Assembly: GCA_015487985.1 (NCBI GenBank) | Contig: WFOP01000041.1 | Location: 1 to 12,874, forward strand | Reading direction: 5' to 3' | DNA length: 12,874 nucleotides | Source: Hyphomicrobiales bacterium | GTDB taxonomy: Bacteria; Pseudomonadota; Alphaproteobacteria; Rhizobiales; Devosiaceae | Shown: positions 1 through 8,606 of the stretch, piece after piece | Position numbering within the stretch: the first letter of the stretch is position 1 | How the letters are laid out: each line of letters starts with the position of its first letter | The notes under the pieces: model-generated | Told to the model about the DNA's origin: nothing | The model's input: only the letters and a program-made list of their open reading frames with translations | Databases searched by the model: none | Program-made: the position numbers and the translations under genes

Positions 1-93
1 GATATTTTCGGGCGTAACAATTTTACCGTTATCGACAAGGTGGAACGCTTACCCGAAAAGCTGCCGCGCCTGTTTATGAGCCTGACCAAGTAG
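1..93 (+). CDS. C-terminal fragment of a VWA-domain (NorD-like) protein
   Basis: The first 30 codons are open from base 1 and end at TAG (91-93), so this is the tail of a gene that begins outside the window. The visible peptide starts DIFGRNNFTVID and continues with a LPEKLPRLF segment shortly before the stop. A phenylalanine-glycine-arginine stretch followed by 'LP..LP.L(Y/F)..LT' is the ending I associate with NorD/CoxE-like von Willebrand factor A proteins, which act as MoxR-partnered chaperones (NorD serves nitric oxide reductase maturation). The fragment carries no catalytic or metal-binding motif, so the family call rests on resemblance of the tail only. It is separated from the sugar cluster by about 400 bases and is probably functionally unrelated to it. 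Confidence 0.45.
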   Translation, partial: DIFGRNNFTVIDKVERLPEKLPRLFMSLTK

Positions 94-493
94 TGCAAGG
101 CATCGGGTATTTGCCATGCCTGCCTCAAATGGGCGTTATTGCCGGTTCATGGGGCCAGCAAATTATAAATTCGACGAAAGCGGCGCAAGGTGCCGGAGTT
201 CCTTTGGCCATCGGTTCGGCTGCCAAATTGAATGGCTGGTTGAGGACAAATAACGGTTGGCCAACGGGTAAAAACAATGGAATCAGGAACTGGCAAAAGT
301 GGTCCACGAGCAAAATACACGTTTTGTACGGGCGATAATCCGCCGCTGTCATGCCACTGATTTGCTCACATTTGTCCATGCTTTCAGATGCCTTGGCAAA
401 AATCCGTCATTCAAGCCCATCTGCTCTTTTCAAGTTCACATATTTGCTTTAGTTAACGCTGAAATACAGTGAGAAAACCTGCGTTCTTTGCGT
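94..493. other. Non-coding gap between upstream gene and sugar cluster
   Basis: About 400 bases with no convincing gene. Short open frames exist on both strands (+ 93-338; - 125-379), but their peptides lack recognisable domains and overlap each other. No hairpin followed by a T run is seen after the upstream stop. A GGCAT/ATGCC pair (99-103 and 116-120) has a 12-base loop and no T tract. A promoter for the sugar cluster should lie here if the cluster is not read through from upstream. The AT-richer stretch at about 428-470 is the likeliest place, but I see no -35/-10 pair good enough to call. Confidence 0.5.
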
Positions 494-1516
494 ATGTTTC
501 CAAAAGCAAAAGCCTTGAACAATATGAACGATCTTCCTCAAATTTCAGTTGCAGTTATCGGGTGTGGCCACTGGGGTAAAAACCTGGTGCGTAATTTCAG
601 TGAGCTTGGAGCGCTAAAAGCAGTTTCTGACCCGGACCCTGCAATACAAAATGCGATGCGGGAAACGTATAACATTCCAGCGCGCGAAATTGGTGATATT
701 TTTGGGGATGCCACAATTGATGCCGTGGTTATTGCCGCCCCCGCTGAGATGCACCACCAGGTGGCGCTTGAGGCTCTGGAGGCCGGCAAACATGTGTTCG
801 TGGAAAAGCCTGTCACCCTGACCATGGAGCATGCACGCGAATTGTGTGATGTGGCGGAGCGGACAAAAAAAACATTGATGGTGGGGCATTTGCTTCAATA
901 TCACCCCGCGTTTCTCAAATTAAAACAAATGGTTCGGGCCGGGGAACTTGGCAAAATCCGTTACATTTATTCGCGGCGTTTAAGTATTGGCAAATTGCGC
1001 GTGCATGAAAATGTTCTGTGGAGTTTTGCCCCCCATGATATTTCAATGATTCTTGCGCTTGCCGGACAGGCTCCCGATCAGGTGGTGGGATTTTCAGGGA
1101 ATTTCCTGCAACCGTCAATTAGCGATTTTGCCAGCGTGCAGATGTCATTTGAAAATGGCATCAAGGCCCATGTGGAAGTGTCCTGGCTCAATCCTACCAA
1201 GGAGCAACGTCTGGTTATTGTGGGTGAAAAAGGCTCGGTCATATTTGATGATCAGGCAGACTGGCCGGAGAAACTTGTGATGTATCGCCATCGCGCAGAA
1301 ATTGTGGATGGCGCACCGGTTCTGGAAAAAGCTGACGCGACACCTATAGATGTCGCGCCGGGCGAGCCGCTTCGTAACGAGTGCACGCATTTCCTGAAAT
1401 TCTGCCAAACCGGGGAAACTCCCTATACCGATGGACGTGAAGCCATGGCGGTTCTCAAGGTTTTGCAGGACGGGGACGCAGGGGAGAACGTTTGGACAGG
1501 TGTATCGGTTCAGTGA
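494..1516 (+). CDS. wbpB: Gfo/Idh/MocA sugar-nucleotide 3-dehydrogenase (WbpB/WlbA-like)
   Basis: Predicted cytoplasmic NAD-dependent oxidoreductase, 340 residues from ATG 494. An N-terminal Rossmann fold shows the dinucleotide loop GCGHWG at residues 23-28. The Gfo/Idh signature EKP is at 104-106 (VFVEKPVTL), and the active-site 'W..APHDIS' motif has His181 and Asp182. By family knowledge, WbpB oxidises C3 of UDP-N-acetylglucosaminuronic acid to the 3-keto sugar, which WbpE then aminates. That role is supported here by the adjoining WbpD-, WbpE- and WbpA-like genes. It is somewhat longer than the roughly 316 residues usual for WbpB. The start is uncertain: neither ATG 494 nor the in-frame ATG 524 has a clear Shine-Dalgarno, and 524 would put the Rossmann strand at the more usual distance from Met1. 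A run of eight A lies at 865-872. It overlaps the next gene. Confidence 0.85.
   Translation: MFPKAKALNNMNDLPQISVAVIGCGHWGKNLVRNFSELGALKAVSDPDPAIQNAMRETYNIPAREIGDIFGDATIDAVVIAAPAEMHHQVALEALEAGKHVFVEKPVTLTMEHARELCDVAERTKKTLMVGHLLQYHPAFLKLKQMVRAGELGKIRYIYSRRLSIGKLRVHENVLWSFAPHDISMILALAGQAPDQVVGFSGNFLQPSISDFASVQMSFENGIKAHVEVSWLNPTKEQRLVIVGEKGSVIFDDQADWPEKLVMYRHRAEIVDGAPVLEKADATPIDVAPGEPLRNECTHFLKFCQTGETPYTDGREAMAVLKVLQDGDAGENVWTGVSVQ
1481..1486 (+). promoter_or_regulatory. Shine-Dalgarno supporting a TTG start
   Basis: GGGGAG lies five bases before TTG 1492, inside the end of the preceding gene. It argues for the TTG start of the acetyltransferase over the downstream GTG at 1513, which overlaps the preceding stop as GTGA but has only a distant purine stretch (GGACAGG, about 12 bases away). 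Confidence 0.45.
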
Positions 1517-2097
1517 GTGCAGGTTCAAACAATTATATCCACGAAAGCACTTATATAGACGAGGGGTGCGAGATTGGTGAGGGCACCAGGATCTGGCATT
1601 TTTGCCACGTTATTTCGGGCACAAAAATCGGCAAAAACTGCTCCCTTGGTCAAAATGTCATGGCCGGGCCCGATGTTTCAATCGGTGATAATTGCAAAAT
1701 CCAGAATAATGTTTCGCTGTATAATGGTGTAACTCTGGAGGATAATGTTTTTTGTGGTCCCTCATGTGTTTTTACCAATGTGCTCACACCGCGCGCCGGC
1801 ATCGAGCGCAAGGATGAGTTCGCCCGCACACTGGTGAAAAAGGGAGCTACGATCGGGGCCAATGCCACCATTGTTTGTGGCAATGATCTGGGGCGCTACT
1901 GCACGATTGGGGCCGGGGCCGTCGTGACAGAAAATGTACCTGATTTTGCGCTGATGGTGGGGGTGCCCGCCCGCCGCATCGGTTGGGTCAGCAAATCAGG
2001 GGATATACTTGACGATATGCTTGTTTGCCCACGCACCGGCGAGCGGTATCAGGAAACACCAACCGGGCTGAAACCAATTGAGAAAGCTGGAACATGA
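1492..2097 (+). CDS. wbpD: UDP-3-amino sugar N-acetyltransferase, left-handed beta-helix (WbpD-like)
   Basis: 201-residue hexapeptide-repeat acetyltransferase. Repeats of the I/V-G-x-x pattern run through most of the protein ([24 protein letters not shown], then [15 protein letters not shown]). The ending [16 protein letters not shown] and the middle [17 protein letters not shown] are close to what I know of WbpD/WlbB, which acetylates the 3-amino group of UDP-GlcNAc(3N)A from acetyl-CoA to give UDP-2,3-diacetamido-2,3-dideoxyglucuronate. Length fits (WbpD is about 190 residues). The TTG start at 1492 is chosen for its GGGGAG Shine-Dalgarno; GTG 1513 is the alternative. The gene overlaps its upstream neighbour by up to 25 bases and the next by four (ATGA), indicating translational coupling. 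A conserved catalytic His is expected near residue 130 in the family, but I did not place it with certainty here. Confidence 0.9.
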   Translation: MDRCIGSVSAGSNNYIHESTYIDEGCEIGEGTRIWHFCHVISGTKIGKNCSLGQNVMAGPDVSIGDNCKIQNNVSLYNGVTLEDNVFCGPSCVFTNVLTPRAGIERKDEFARTLVKKGATIGANATIVCGNDLGRYCTIGAGAVVTENVPDFALMVGVPARRIGWVSKSGDILDDMLVCPRTGERYQETPTGLKPIEKAGT

Positions 2098-3218
2098 ACA
2101 ATATTCAATTTATTGATTTGCAGGCACAGCGGGCCTATTTGGGCACAAAAATTGATGATGCCATGGCGCGCGTGTTGGAACACGGTCGCTTCATCATGGG
2201 GCCGGAAATAAAAACACTTGAGGCAAATCTTTGTGCATTTGGCAAGGTCGAGCGCACGGTTTCCTGCTCCAACGGCACCGACGCCATTTCCCTGCCATTG
2301 ATGGCCTGGGGCATCGGGCCGGGGGACGCGGTTTTTGTGCCCAGCTTTACCTTTGCCGCCACGGCGGAAGTTGTTGCTCTTACCGGTGCAACGCCGGTTT
2401 TTGTCGATATTCTGCCCGATACTTTCAACATGGATCCCGCCCATTTGGAATTGGCCATTGCTGATGTTAATCGCGAGGGGAAATTTACGCCCAAAGTAAT
2501 AATAGCTGTGGATCTTTTCGGGCAAATTGCGGATTATCCTGCCCTTAAAAATATAGCAGATGCCAACGGATTAAAGCTCATCTCAGACGCGGCACAGGGC
2601 TATGGCTCCTCCCTTGATGGCAAACAGGCCGGGCATTGGGCCGATGTGGTCACGACAAGTTTCTTCCCGGCCAAACCTTTGGGCTGTTATGGTGATGGGG
2701 GTGCTGTTCTCACCAATGACGCGCAACTGGCCGACATCATGGAAAGCCTGCGCGTACACGGCAAAGGCAGCGACAAGTATGACAATGTGCGCATTGGTCT
2801 GAATGCGCGGCTGGATACCCTGCAGGCGGCAATTCTTATTGAAAAGCTCAATATATTTGGCGAAGAAATTGAAAAGCGCAACGTTATTGCTGCGCGTTAT
2901 GCCCGCGAACTTGGGGATTACGTGAAGGTGCCGACGGTTCTTGAGGGAGCAATTTCAACCTGGGCACAATATACCATCACCGCAACAGACCGGGAGCAAA
3001 AGCAGGCCGCTCTCAAAGAGGCGGGCATTCCCACGGCGGTTTATTATTCCAAACCCCTGCATCAACAAACCGCCTATATGAATTACCCTCAAGGGGGAAA
3101 CGGCCTGCCTGTTTCAGATCGCCTGGCCACACAGGTGTTTTCGCTGCCGATGCACCCCTATATGGATGAAGAAACGCAAACCTATATCATTGAAAACGTA
3201 AAACGAATTTTTGGCTAA
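2094..3218 (+). CDS. wbpE: PLP-dependent UDP-3-keto-sugar aminotransferase (WbpE-like, DegT/DnrJ/EryC1)
   Basis: 374-residue fold-type I aminotransferase. The PLP-anchoring lysine is Lys194 in [15 protein letters not shown], the diagnostic WbpE/WlbC form of the motif. Asp165 in ISDAAQGYG should bind the pyridine nitrogen, and SNGTDAIS (59-66) forms part of the phosphate-binding site. By family knowledge it transfers the amino group of glutamate to C3 of the 3-keto-UDP-GlcNAcA made by WbpB, yielding the substrate of the WbpD acetyltransferase just upstream. In P. aeruginosa WbpB and WbpE work as a coupled pair because 2-oxoglutarate from WbpE reoxidises the WbpB cofactor; adjacency here fits that. 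The start ATG overlaps the preceding stop (ATGA). Confidence 0.92.
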   Translation: MNNIQFIDLQAQRAYLGTKIDDAMARVLEHGRFIMGPEIKTLEANLCAFGKVERTVSCSNGTDAISLPLMAWGIGPGDAVFVPSFTFAATAEVVALTGATPVFVDILPDTFNMDPAHLELAIADVNREGKFTPKVIIAVDLFGQIADYPALKNIADANGLKLISDAAQGYGSSLDGKQAGHWADVVTTSFFPAKPLGCYGDGGAVLTNDAQLADIMESLRVHGKGSDKYDNVRIGLNARLDTLQAAILIEKLNIFGEEIEKRNVIAARYARELGDYVKVPTVLEGAISTWAQYTITATDREQKQAALKEAGIPTAVYYSKPLHQQTAYMNYPQGGNGLPVSDRLATQVFSLPMHPYMDEETQTYIIENVKRIFG

Positions 3219-3234
3219 CAGGCAAAGCAACATC

Positions 3235-4593
3235 ATGGAAAACCAAACAGTGTCTAATGAAACCATCCGTCAGTTTGGCGAAAAACTCGAACAACGTAAA
3301 ACAACTATTGCCATCATTGGGTTGGGCTATGTTGGGTTGCCGCTTATTCTGGGGTTTAACAATGTGGGGTTCAATGTAGTTGGCTTTGATATCAATCAGG
3401 AACTGGTTGACGAACTTAACAGCGGCAAAAGCCGGATTGCCCATATTGGTTCTGAAAAAGTTCAGGCAATGGTCGATTCCGGTCGTTTTTCCGCGACAAC
3501 GGATTTTTCCAAAATTGTCGATGCCGACGCTATTCTGATTTGTGTGCCAACGCCGCTAAATGCCTATCGTGAGCCGGACCTTTCCTATATCAGGGCAACG
3601 GCTAAAAATATCGCCCCCCATATTAAAAAGGGGCAGATTGTTATACTGGAATCCACCACTTATCCGGGAACAACCCGCGAAGTTTTGTTGCCAATTCTGG
3701 CTGAGGGAAGCGGCCTTGCCGGGGACAGGGATTTCTTCGTTGCGTTTTCGCCGGAACGCGAAGACCCCGCAAATCCTGATTTTGACACGACAACGATTCC
3801 CAAAGTCGTGGGGGCCGCCACCCCCGAGGGGGAAGAAAATGCAGCGGCTCTTTATGAAACCCTGATCAATAAGGTGGTCCGCGTTTCAAGTCCTGATACG
3901 GCGGAAGCGGTTAAGCTGACCGAGAATATTTTCCGAGCAGTCAATATCGCCTTGGTCAATGAGCTTAAACTGATTTATGATGACATGGGGATTGATGTCT
4001 GGGAAGTTATCGACGCCGCCGCCACCAAACCTTTTGGCTTCATGCCGTTTTATCCCGGTCCGGGACTGGGGGGACATTGTATTCCCATCGATCCGTTTTA
4101 CCTGACATGGAAAGCGCGTGAATTTGGCCGCCACACCCGCTTTATCGAACTGGCGGGCGAAATCAATGCCGATATGCCCGAGCATGTGATTGGCAAGCTT
4201 TCAGTGGCATTGAGCAAGCACCAGAAGAAGGCCTTGAACGGCTCTAGAGTTCTGATCGTGGGGATTGCCTACAAAAAAAATGTGGACGATATGCGCGAAA
4301 GTCCCTCGCTGGTGTTGATGGAACTGTTACAGGAACACGGGGCGGAAGTGGACTATTTTGACCCCTATATTCCCGTTTTTCCACCAACCCGTGAGCACGC
4401 AGAATGGGCCGGCATGAAGTCAATCGAATTTTCGCCTGAAACATTGGCGGGGTATGATGCCGCAATAATTGCCACAGAACATTCAAATATCGAATGGCAA
4501 ACTCTGGTGGACAATCTTGATCTGATCGTTGATACGCGCAATGCTCTAAAAGATATTGTTCCGGGGGGAGACGGAATCGTCATCAAGGCGTAG
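3235..4593 (+). CDS. wbpA: UDP-N-acetylglucosamine 6-dehydrogenase (WbpA-like)
   Basis: 452-residue UDP-sugar dehydrogenase from ATG 3235, which leaves a 16-base gap after the aminotransferase; a TTG at 3211 would overlap it and is less likely. The N-terminal NAD domain has IGLGYVGLP (residues 28-36). The middle domain has Lys227 in EAVKLTEN. The catalytic cysteine is Cys282 in GPGLGGHCIPIDP, which forms the thioester intermediate in this family. The C-terminal UDP-binding domain follows, including GIAYKKNVDDMRESPS. The enzyme oxidises C6 of a UDP-HexNAc to the carboxylate with two NAD+. The KPFGFMPFYPGPGLGGHC form and the neighbouring wbpB-D-E set point to UDP-GlcNAc rather than UDP-Glc or UDP-GalNAc as substrate. 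It should catalyse the first step of the pathway although it is the last gene of the block. A run of eight A lies at 4273-4280. Confidence 0.9.
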   Translation: MENQTVSNETIRQFGEKLEQRKTTIAIIGLGYVGLPLILGFNNVGFNVVGFDINQELVDELNSGKSRIAHIGSEKVQAMVDSGRFSATTDFSKIVDADAILICVPTPLNAYREPDLSYIRATAKNIAPHIKKGQIVILESTTYPGTTREVLLPILAEGSGLAGDRDFFVAFSPEREDPANPDFDTTTIPKVVGAATPEGEENAAALYETLINKVVRVSSPDTAEAVKLTENIFRAVNIALVNELKLIYDDMGIDVWEVIDAAATKPFGFMPFYPGPGLGGHCIPIDPFYLTWKAREFGRHTRFIELAGEINADMPEHVIGKLSVALSKHQKKALNGSRVLIVGIAYKKNVDDMRESPSLVLMELLQEHGAEVDYFDPYIPVFPPTREHAEWAGMKSIEFSPETLAGYDAAIIATEHSNIEWQTLVDNLDLIVDTRNALKDIVPGGDGIVIKA

Positions 4594-4693
4594 GTGCGTT
4601 TTATAATCTTTGCATTGGCGTGCTGCTTGACGGATTAGCTGAATTACAGGGCAAACGAAGAATACCTTTGAGGCGTTCTTCTGGCCTTTGGAG
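4594..4693 (+). promoter_or_regulatory. 100-base gap with a weak promoter-like element
   Basis: This is the longest gap within the + strand gene series. It contains a perfect TATAAT at 4602-4607 but no matching -35 at normal spacing, and a TTGACG at 4627-4632 with no -10 at 16-18 bases. No terminator hairpin is seen. It could house a secondary promoter for the membrane glycosyltransferases, but the evidence is weak. Confidence 0.2.
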
Positions 4694-6526
4694 ATGGGAC
4701 ACCTGTTGCAAAACTTATGGAACCGGCTGGCGCCAAAAACAGAGAGTTATCTGACGGGTTTGCTTGCATTAGCATCGCCGCTGGCCCTGATTGTCATTGG
4801 CTTTTTTTTCATCAGGCATTTTAATCGGGCTTTTGACCTGACGGATGAGAGCTTTTACATTCTAAACGCTCAGGACCCGTTCAGTTTGTCATTGCGACTC
4901 TTTGATTTCGGGTACTATTTGCAGCCCTTGTGGAATCTGGTGTCCCAGGACATTTACTATTTCCGTCTGTTGGGACTGATAGTTCTAGGGGTGAGCGCTG
5001 CCATTCTGGCCTGTTCTTTGATCAGGCTTCTTGATGTGCTTGAAATTCAATTGGAAAAACTGACAAAATTGTCGCTGGTGGCGGCAATGGTTGTGGGGGG
5101 CTGGATGTATTACAGCCCCTGGCTGTTGTCTCCGGGGTATAACTGGATGGCACTTGTCGCTATCGCCCTGAGTGTCGCCAGCTTGTCCTCCTATTCCGCC
5201 ACGGCCATATCCAACCCCTCAAAACCGGCATGGACGCCCTTGATCGGGTTGGGGATTTTTGGGGCACTTACATTTTTTGCCAAACCGCCATCTGCGGTAT
5301 TTCTGGGCCTTGTTGCCGTGATCTGGATCATGTTTTTCCCTTCGCCCCACAGGGTGGGGCAAAAAATTCAGCACATTATGATTGCGCTGTTTTTTGCCCT
5401 CGTGATGCTGTTGATAAATTTTGTTTTTGTTACCGAGGGGATTGAAACAGCGATTGCCGAATATACGCTGGCATATGAAATTTTTAACAATATCAAGGGT
5501 TACCAGTCGAGTTCGTTTTTTATTCAATACCAGTATATTGCGCGCAACATCTTCAATATGATCCGGGACGATAAAGTCTTTCTTGTTCTGGCAGTTCTGT
5601 CCCTCGTCATGAACTTGATCGGGCGCAAGCAATTCTGGTTCCGCTTTGCACTTTTTATTTTTGCGGCCAACGCGATTGTGACGCTGATAATGACCGGGGC
5701 ACCGGTTGCCCAGAGATATGGCGATTTCCTGCTGACCATGACGGCCCAATACCTGATTTTGGCTTTGATTTTAAGCGAGCATAAAAACCGGAAAACAGGT
5801 CTGCTGGTTTTTTCGATACTGGTGACATTCACCTTCGCATTTCATTTTGGCACCGGGAGTGCAAATGCGTTTCACTTTGCAATCGGATTCTTGTTTTTTG
5901 CCGGCGCCATCGTCGTAAGCAGCGCTGTATTTGCCCCCACCCCAAGCGTAAACTATGCAGTTCGGATAACTTCGGTATTGGTCGTTGTCGCTTCTGTTAT
6001 CGGGATTTCCGCCGGCGTTCGAGAGCCCTACCGGCAAAAGGCGAGCATTTGGGAACTTACACAGCCCATCGAGATAATTCAGGGCACAACACCTCTGCTG
6101 GTCAGGCCTGAACAAAAAGAATATATGCAAACTTTGAGAACCGGTGCATTTGCCAATGGTTGGCTAGCAGGTGAAAGCCTGTTGGACATGACAGGAATTC
6201 GCCCCGGCATTACATTGTTGCTTGGGGGGCATCCACCGGCGGTCAAATGGCTTCCGCTCCAGGCAAATGTGCCCACCCGGACTTTGGCTTCGGTGCTGAA
6301 TGCACTCCCACCTGACGAATTGGCCAACTCATGGATATTATATGCGCCCGATGCTGCGGAAAACTCGCGTGTATCGAGTGAAGTTCTGGATTTGATTGGC
6401 TTGAGCTTCCCAATCAACTTTCGTAAAGTCGCTCACTTTGGCGGCCATGAGCTCTGGCGCCCGTGTGTCCATGCAGACAGCACCTTGCCCGAGGTGGAAA
6501 ATTGCTCGGTGAATGAAAATGATTAA
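4694..6526 (+). CDS. Multi-pass membrane protein, probable GT-C glycosyltransferase (ArnT/PMT-like)
   Basis: 610 residues from ATG 4694, with about 11-12 hydrophobic segments (roughly 20-40, 92-112, 127-147, 150-170, 183-212, 226-247, 295-310, 317-335, 345-360, 368-386, 393-413, 423-441). A soluble tail of about 165 residues (442-610) is probably periplasmic. The first outer loop holds LTDESFYIL with Asp51-Glu52, the position and 'DE..Y' pattern of the catalytic acid of ArnT/PMT-family GT-C enzymes, which take a sugar from a polyprenyl-phosphate donor. SPGYN (146-150) is a further notable loop motif. No closer family is recognised, so acceptor and sugar are unknown. The start is uncertain: the TTTGGAG before ATG 4694 has no spacing, while it would sit about 12 bases before TTG 4706. 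The gene overlaps the next one by 14 bases. An eight-T run lies at 4802-4809. Confidence 0.65.
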   Translation: MGHLLQNLWNRLAPKTESYLTGLLALASPLALIVIGFFFIRHFNRAFDLTDESFYILNAQDPFSLSLRLFDFGYYLQPLWNLVSQDIYYFRLLGLIVLGVSAAILACSLIRLLDVLEIQLEKLTKLSLVAAMVVGGWMYYSPWLLSPGYNWMALVAIALSVASLSSYSATAISNPSKPAWTPLIGLGIFGALTFFAKPPSAVFLGLVAVIWIMFFPSPHRVGQKIQHIMIALFFALVMLLINFVFVTEGIETAIAEYTLAYEIFNNIKGYQSSSFFIQYQYIARNIFNMIRDDKVFLVLAVLSLVMNLIGRKQFWFRFALFIFAANAIVTLIMTGAPVAQRYGDFLLTMTAQYLILALILSEHKNRKTGLLVFSILVTFTFAFHFGTGSANAFHFAIGFLFFAGAIVVSSAVFAPTPSVNYAVRITSVLVVVASVIGISAGVREPYRQKASIWELTQPIEIIQGTTPLLVRPEQKEYMQTLRTGAFANGWLAGESLLDMTGIRPGITLLLGGHPPAVKWLPLQANVPTRTLASVLNALPPDELANSWILYAPDAAENSRVSSEVLDLIGLSFPINFRKVAHFGGHELWRPCVHADSTLPEVENCSVNEND

Positions 6527-8090
6527 TGAAAGAAACTGGAGATACAAAGATAATTTAATTGTTGCCGGTTTGTTTTTTCTCGCATTGGCATTCTGGGTGA
6601 TTGCCCGTGCATCCAGCCCCAAAATCGACATTTGGGATGCTCTGGAATATCTTAATGCCGGTTACAGTTACATTTTGCACGGAACCTCCATGCCCGGCAT
6701 GATCCGTATTGGTGTGTTTGAAGAATTGGGGGCGTTTCCAGTTAATGTGGTTGAGTATCCCAATACTCTTTTTTCGGTTTTGGTCGGTGCGCTTTCAATA
6801 TTCTTCTTTGAATACCCCACCCAGATTCCCGCCTTTGTTCTTGCTGCCGTTTTTTCCGCGATTGGTGTTGCCAGTTTGTATGTTCTGGCCAGAAAGTATT
6901 TGTCGATAAATTCCAGTTTGCTCTTTGTGCTGGCCGCAACAGTATCGCCCCTGCTGTGGCATTCACTTGCCAGACCGCTGACGGACCCTGTGGCATGGGG
7001 CCTGTTGTTTTTTTCAGCCGCATATGCAGTGTCAAATAATCGCAAAACAGTGGTCGTTGCCTTTCTTCTGACGGCGCTCATACTTGTTCGGTTTCCGATG
7101 TTTGTCGTTATTCCATTTTTTCCTCTGCTGATGATGAAAACCCGTTCATTGCGCTCTTTGGCCGTGCAATTTGCCACGCTTGTTATCTGGATTGCGCTGT
7201 TTTATCTGGCTTATGGCCTGATATTCAATGCGGTTTTTCTTCCCAATCAGGACACCCGGAGTCTGGACAATGCGGCATCATTCTATACATCTTTTGCGGC
7301 AAATTCCCTTGGCAGGTTGTCCATTGAAAATATTTTATGGCAAGTCGGTCATGTGTTTTCTCTTATAATAAAATTCAGTATTGGCGGCCCGTTGGCACTG
7401 TATCTGATCGCCGGTATCTGGGGGTTGGTCAGCATTTGGGAGAAAAAAAACAGCCGTGTTTTTGTGACACTGATATTTTTGTTTCTCGTCGGTTTGATTA
7501 TAATTGCGGTGCCGTCTGCCTATTTGGCATACAGAACATGGCTGGGGATTGATCCCAGATATTTCATCTATGCCACACCGTTTTTTGCCCTTGCCGCATG
7601 GCTGGCTTTTGATCAAATTCGCAGCGCGCGCCCCAAACTTGCAGGCACACTTGAAATTGGTTCGTGCATATTGGCGATTTTTGCAATTCCATTTGCAATG
7701 ACCTCTCCCCAGGGGGAACGATATTTTTCCAACCTGCCATCCCCGAAAAGCTTTGTGGCGGCTGTTACAGCAAGTGATTTGCAGGATGTTTATGACAACG
7801 CGCAAACATGGTTTGGCGCCGATCCGGTTATTGTGACGAATTTCAATTCCGCAGGGATAAATTCAAAATCCAGAACAGCAATTTATGTTCCTGAAATAAA
7901 AACATTTCAGGAAAGCCCGGTTGCCAGCCAAATAGATGGGATAGTCGTTACAAACCTGAACGGAACAGACTGGGATGTTGAGCGGGTCTGCACGGTGGAT
8001 GATACGTGTTTTGAGCGGGTTTACACATCTGAGAATGCACACTTTTTTGCATTTCGGCGCGACAGTCGCGCCAGTATTGAGCAAGAGTAG
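6513..8090 (+). CDS. Second multi-pass membrane protein, probable GT-C glycosyltransferase
   Basis: 525 residues with about ten or eleven hydrophobic segments (roughly 14-31, 85-99, 107-127, 133-150, 160-174, 178-203, 217-238, 277-305, 315-335, 350-366, 381-397) and a soluble C-terminal part of about 125 residues. The first outer loop has KIDIWDALEYLNAG with Asp39, Asp42 and Glu45, a GT-C-like acidic position. LARPLTDPVAW (152-162) and DPRYFIYATPFFAL (347-360) are patterns common in this superfamily. It has the same general architecture as the preceding gene but little evident sequence identity, so it is a separate enzyme rather than a recent duplicate. It starts inside the preceding gene (14-base overlap), implying co-translation. 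By context it transfers a lipid-linked sugar in the periplasm; acceptor unknown. An eight-A run lies at 7443-7450. Confidence 0.65.
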   Translation: MKMINERNWRYKDNLIVAGLFFLALAFWVIARASSPKIDIWDALEYLNAGYSYILHGTSMPGMIRIGVFEELGAFPVNVVEYPNTLFSVLVGALSIFFFEYPTQIPAFVLAAVFSAIGVASLYVLARKYLSINSSLLFVLAATVSPLLWHSLARPLTDPVAWGLLFFSAAYAVSNNRKTVVVAFLLTALILVRFPMFVVIPFFPLLMMKTRSLRSLAVQFATLVIWIALFYLAYGLIFNAVFLPNQDTRSLDNAASFYTSFAANSLGRLSIENILWQVGHVFSLIIKFSIGGPLALYLIAGIWGLVSIWEKKNSRVFVTLIFLFLVGLIIIAVPSAYLAYRTWLGIDPRYFIYATPFFALAAWLAFDQIRSARPKLAGTLEIGSCILAIFAIPFAMTSPQGERYFSNLPSPKSFVAAVTASDLQDVYDNAQTWFGADPVIVTNFNSAGINSKSRTAIYVPEIKTFQESPVASQIDGIVVTNLNGTDWDVERVCTVDDTCFERVYTSENAHFFAFRRDSRASIEQE

Positions 8091-8094
8091 GGGG
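8089..8094 (+). promoter_or_regulatory. Shine-Dalgarno supporting a TTG start
   Basis: AGGGGG overlaps the stop of the preceding gene (TAG 8088-8090) and lies eight bases before TTG 8103. No ATG or GTG lies near the right place before the first hexapeptide repeat, so this site decides the unusual start of the second acetyltransferase. Confidence 0.5.
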
Positions 8095-8102
8095 AAGCAG
8101 CT

Positions 8103-8606
8103 TTGAGCGCGGACAACCAGAATATTTCATCGACAGTTGAACTGGGAGAAGGGGTCGTTATTTTCAAACCATCCCTCGTCAATCTGTATGGTTGTTCAAT
8201 CGGAAGTTTTACCACCATTGGGCCTTTTGTTGAAATTCAGGCAGGGGTTAAAGTTGGCAAAAATTGCAAGATATCTTCACATTCATTCCTGTGTGAGGGC
8301 ATAACGCTGGAAGCGGGGGTTTTCATCGGACATGGGGTTATGTTTACCAACGACCGTCTCCCCCAGGCAGTCAATGCGGATGGCTCGCAAAAGGGTAAGG
8401 GGGATTGGAAACTTGAATATACCCATGTGGGGCGCAATGCGTCTCTTGGCTCGGGGTGCGTAATCCTGCCCGGCATTTCCATTGGTGAAGGGGCTATCGT
8501 TGGGGCAGGGGCTGTGGTTACAAAGGATGTCAAAGCGTTTGGGGTTGTTGCGGGAAATCCGGCAAAACTGATCAGCGTTTCAAAAGCAGGGCGGATCGAC
8601 AAATGA
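8103..8606 (+). CDS. Second hexapeptide-repeat acyltransferase (sugar N-acetyltransferase-like)
   Basis: 167-residue left-handed beta-helix protein with repeats from about residue 12 to 150 ([24 protein letters not shown], then [16 protein letters not shown]) and the closing [10 protein letters not shown] loop typical of acetyl-CoA-dependent sugar acyltransferases. The insertion beginning [15 protein letters not shown] is the form seen in the FdtC/QdtC/WbpD group that acylates 3-amino sugars. It differs clearly from the first acetyltransferase, which has [10 protein letters not shown] at that place, so a different substrate is likely. The natural candidate is the amino sugar produced by the oxidoreductase/aminotransferase pair further downstream. 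TTG start supported by AGGGGG. ATGA overlap with the next gene. O-acetylation cannot be excluded from sequence alone. Confidence 0.8.
   Translation: MSADNQNISSTVELGEGVVIFKPSLVNLYGCSIGSFTTIGPFVEIQAGVKVGKNCKISSHSFLCEGITLEAGVFIGHGVMFTNDRLPQAVNADGSQKGKGDWKLEYTHVGRNASLGSGCVILPGISIGEGAIVGAGAVVTKDVKAFGVVAGNPAKLISVSKAGRIDK

Noticed and set aside
94..130. Hairpin after the first gene as a terminator (GGCAT ... ATGCC)
   Set aside because: Five-base stem, 12-base loop and no following T run.
93..379. Overlapping open frames of about 80 codons on both strands after the first gene
   Set aside because: No domain, membrane segment or family resemblance, no good ribosome site, and the two strands shadow each other.
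2049..2525. 158-codon - strand open frame across the acetyltransferase/aminotransferase junction
   Set aside because: Shadow of two strongly supported + strand genes; no recognisable motif.
5219..5749. 176-codon open frame on the - strand within the first GT-C gene
   Set aside because: Rich in Lys, Arg, His, Asn and Gln, as expected for the reverse reading of a hydrophobic membrane protein; wholly inside a well-supported gene.
7335..7805. 156-codon - strand open frame within the second GT-C gene
   Set aside because: Antisense shadow with Cys/Lys/Asn-rich composition and no motif.
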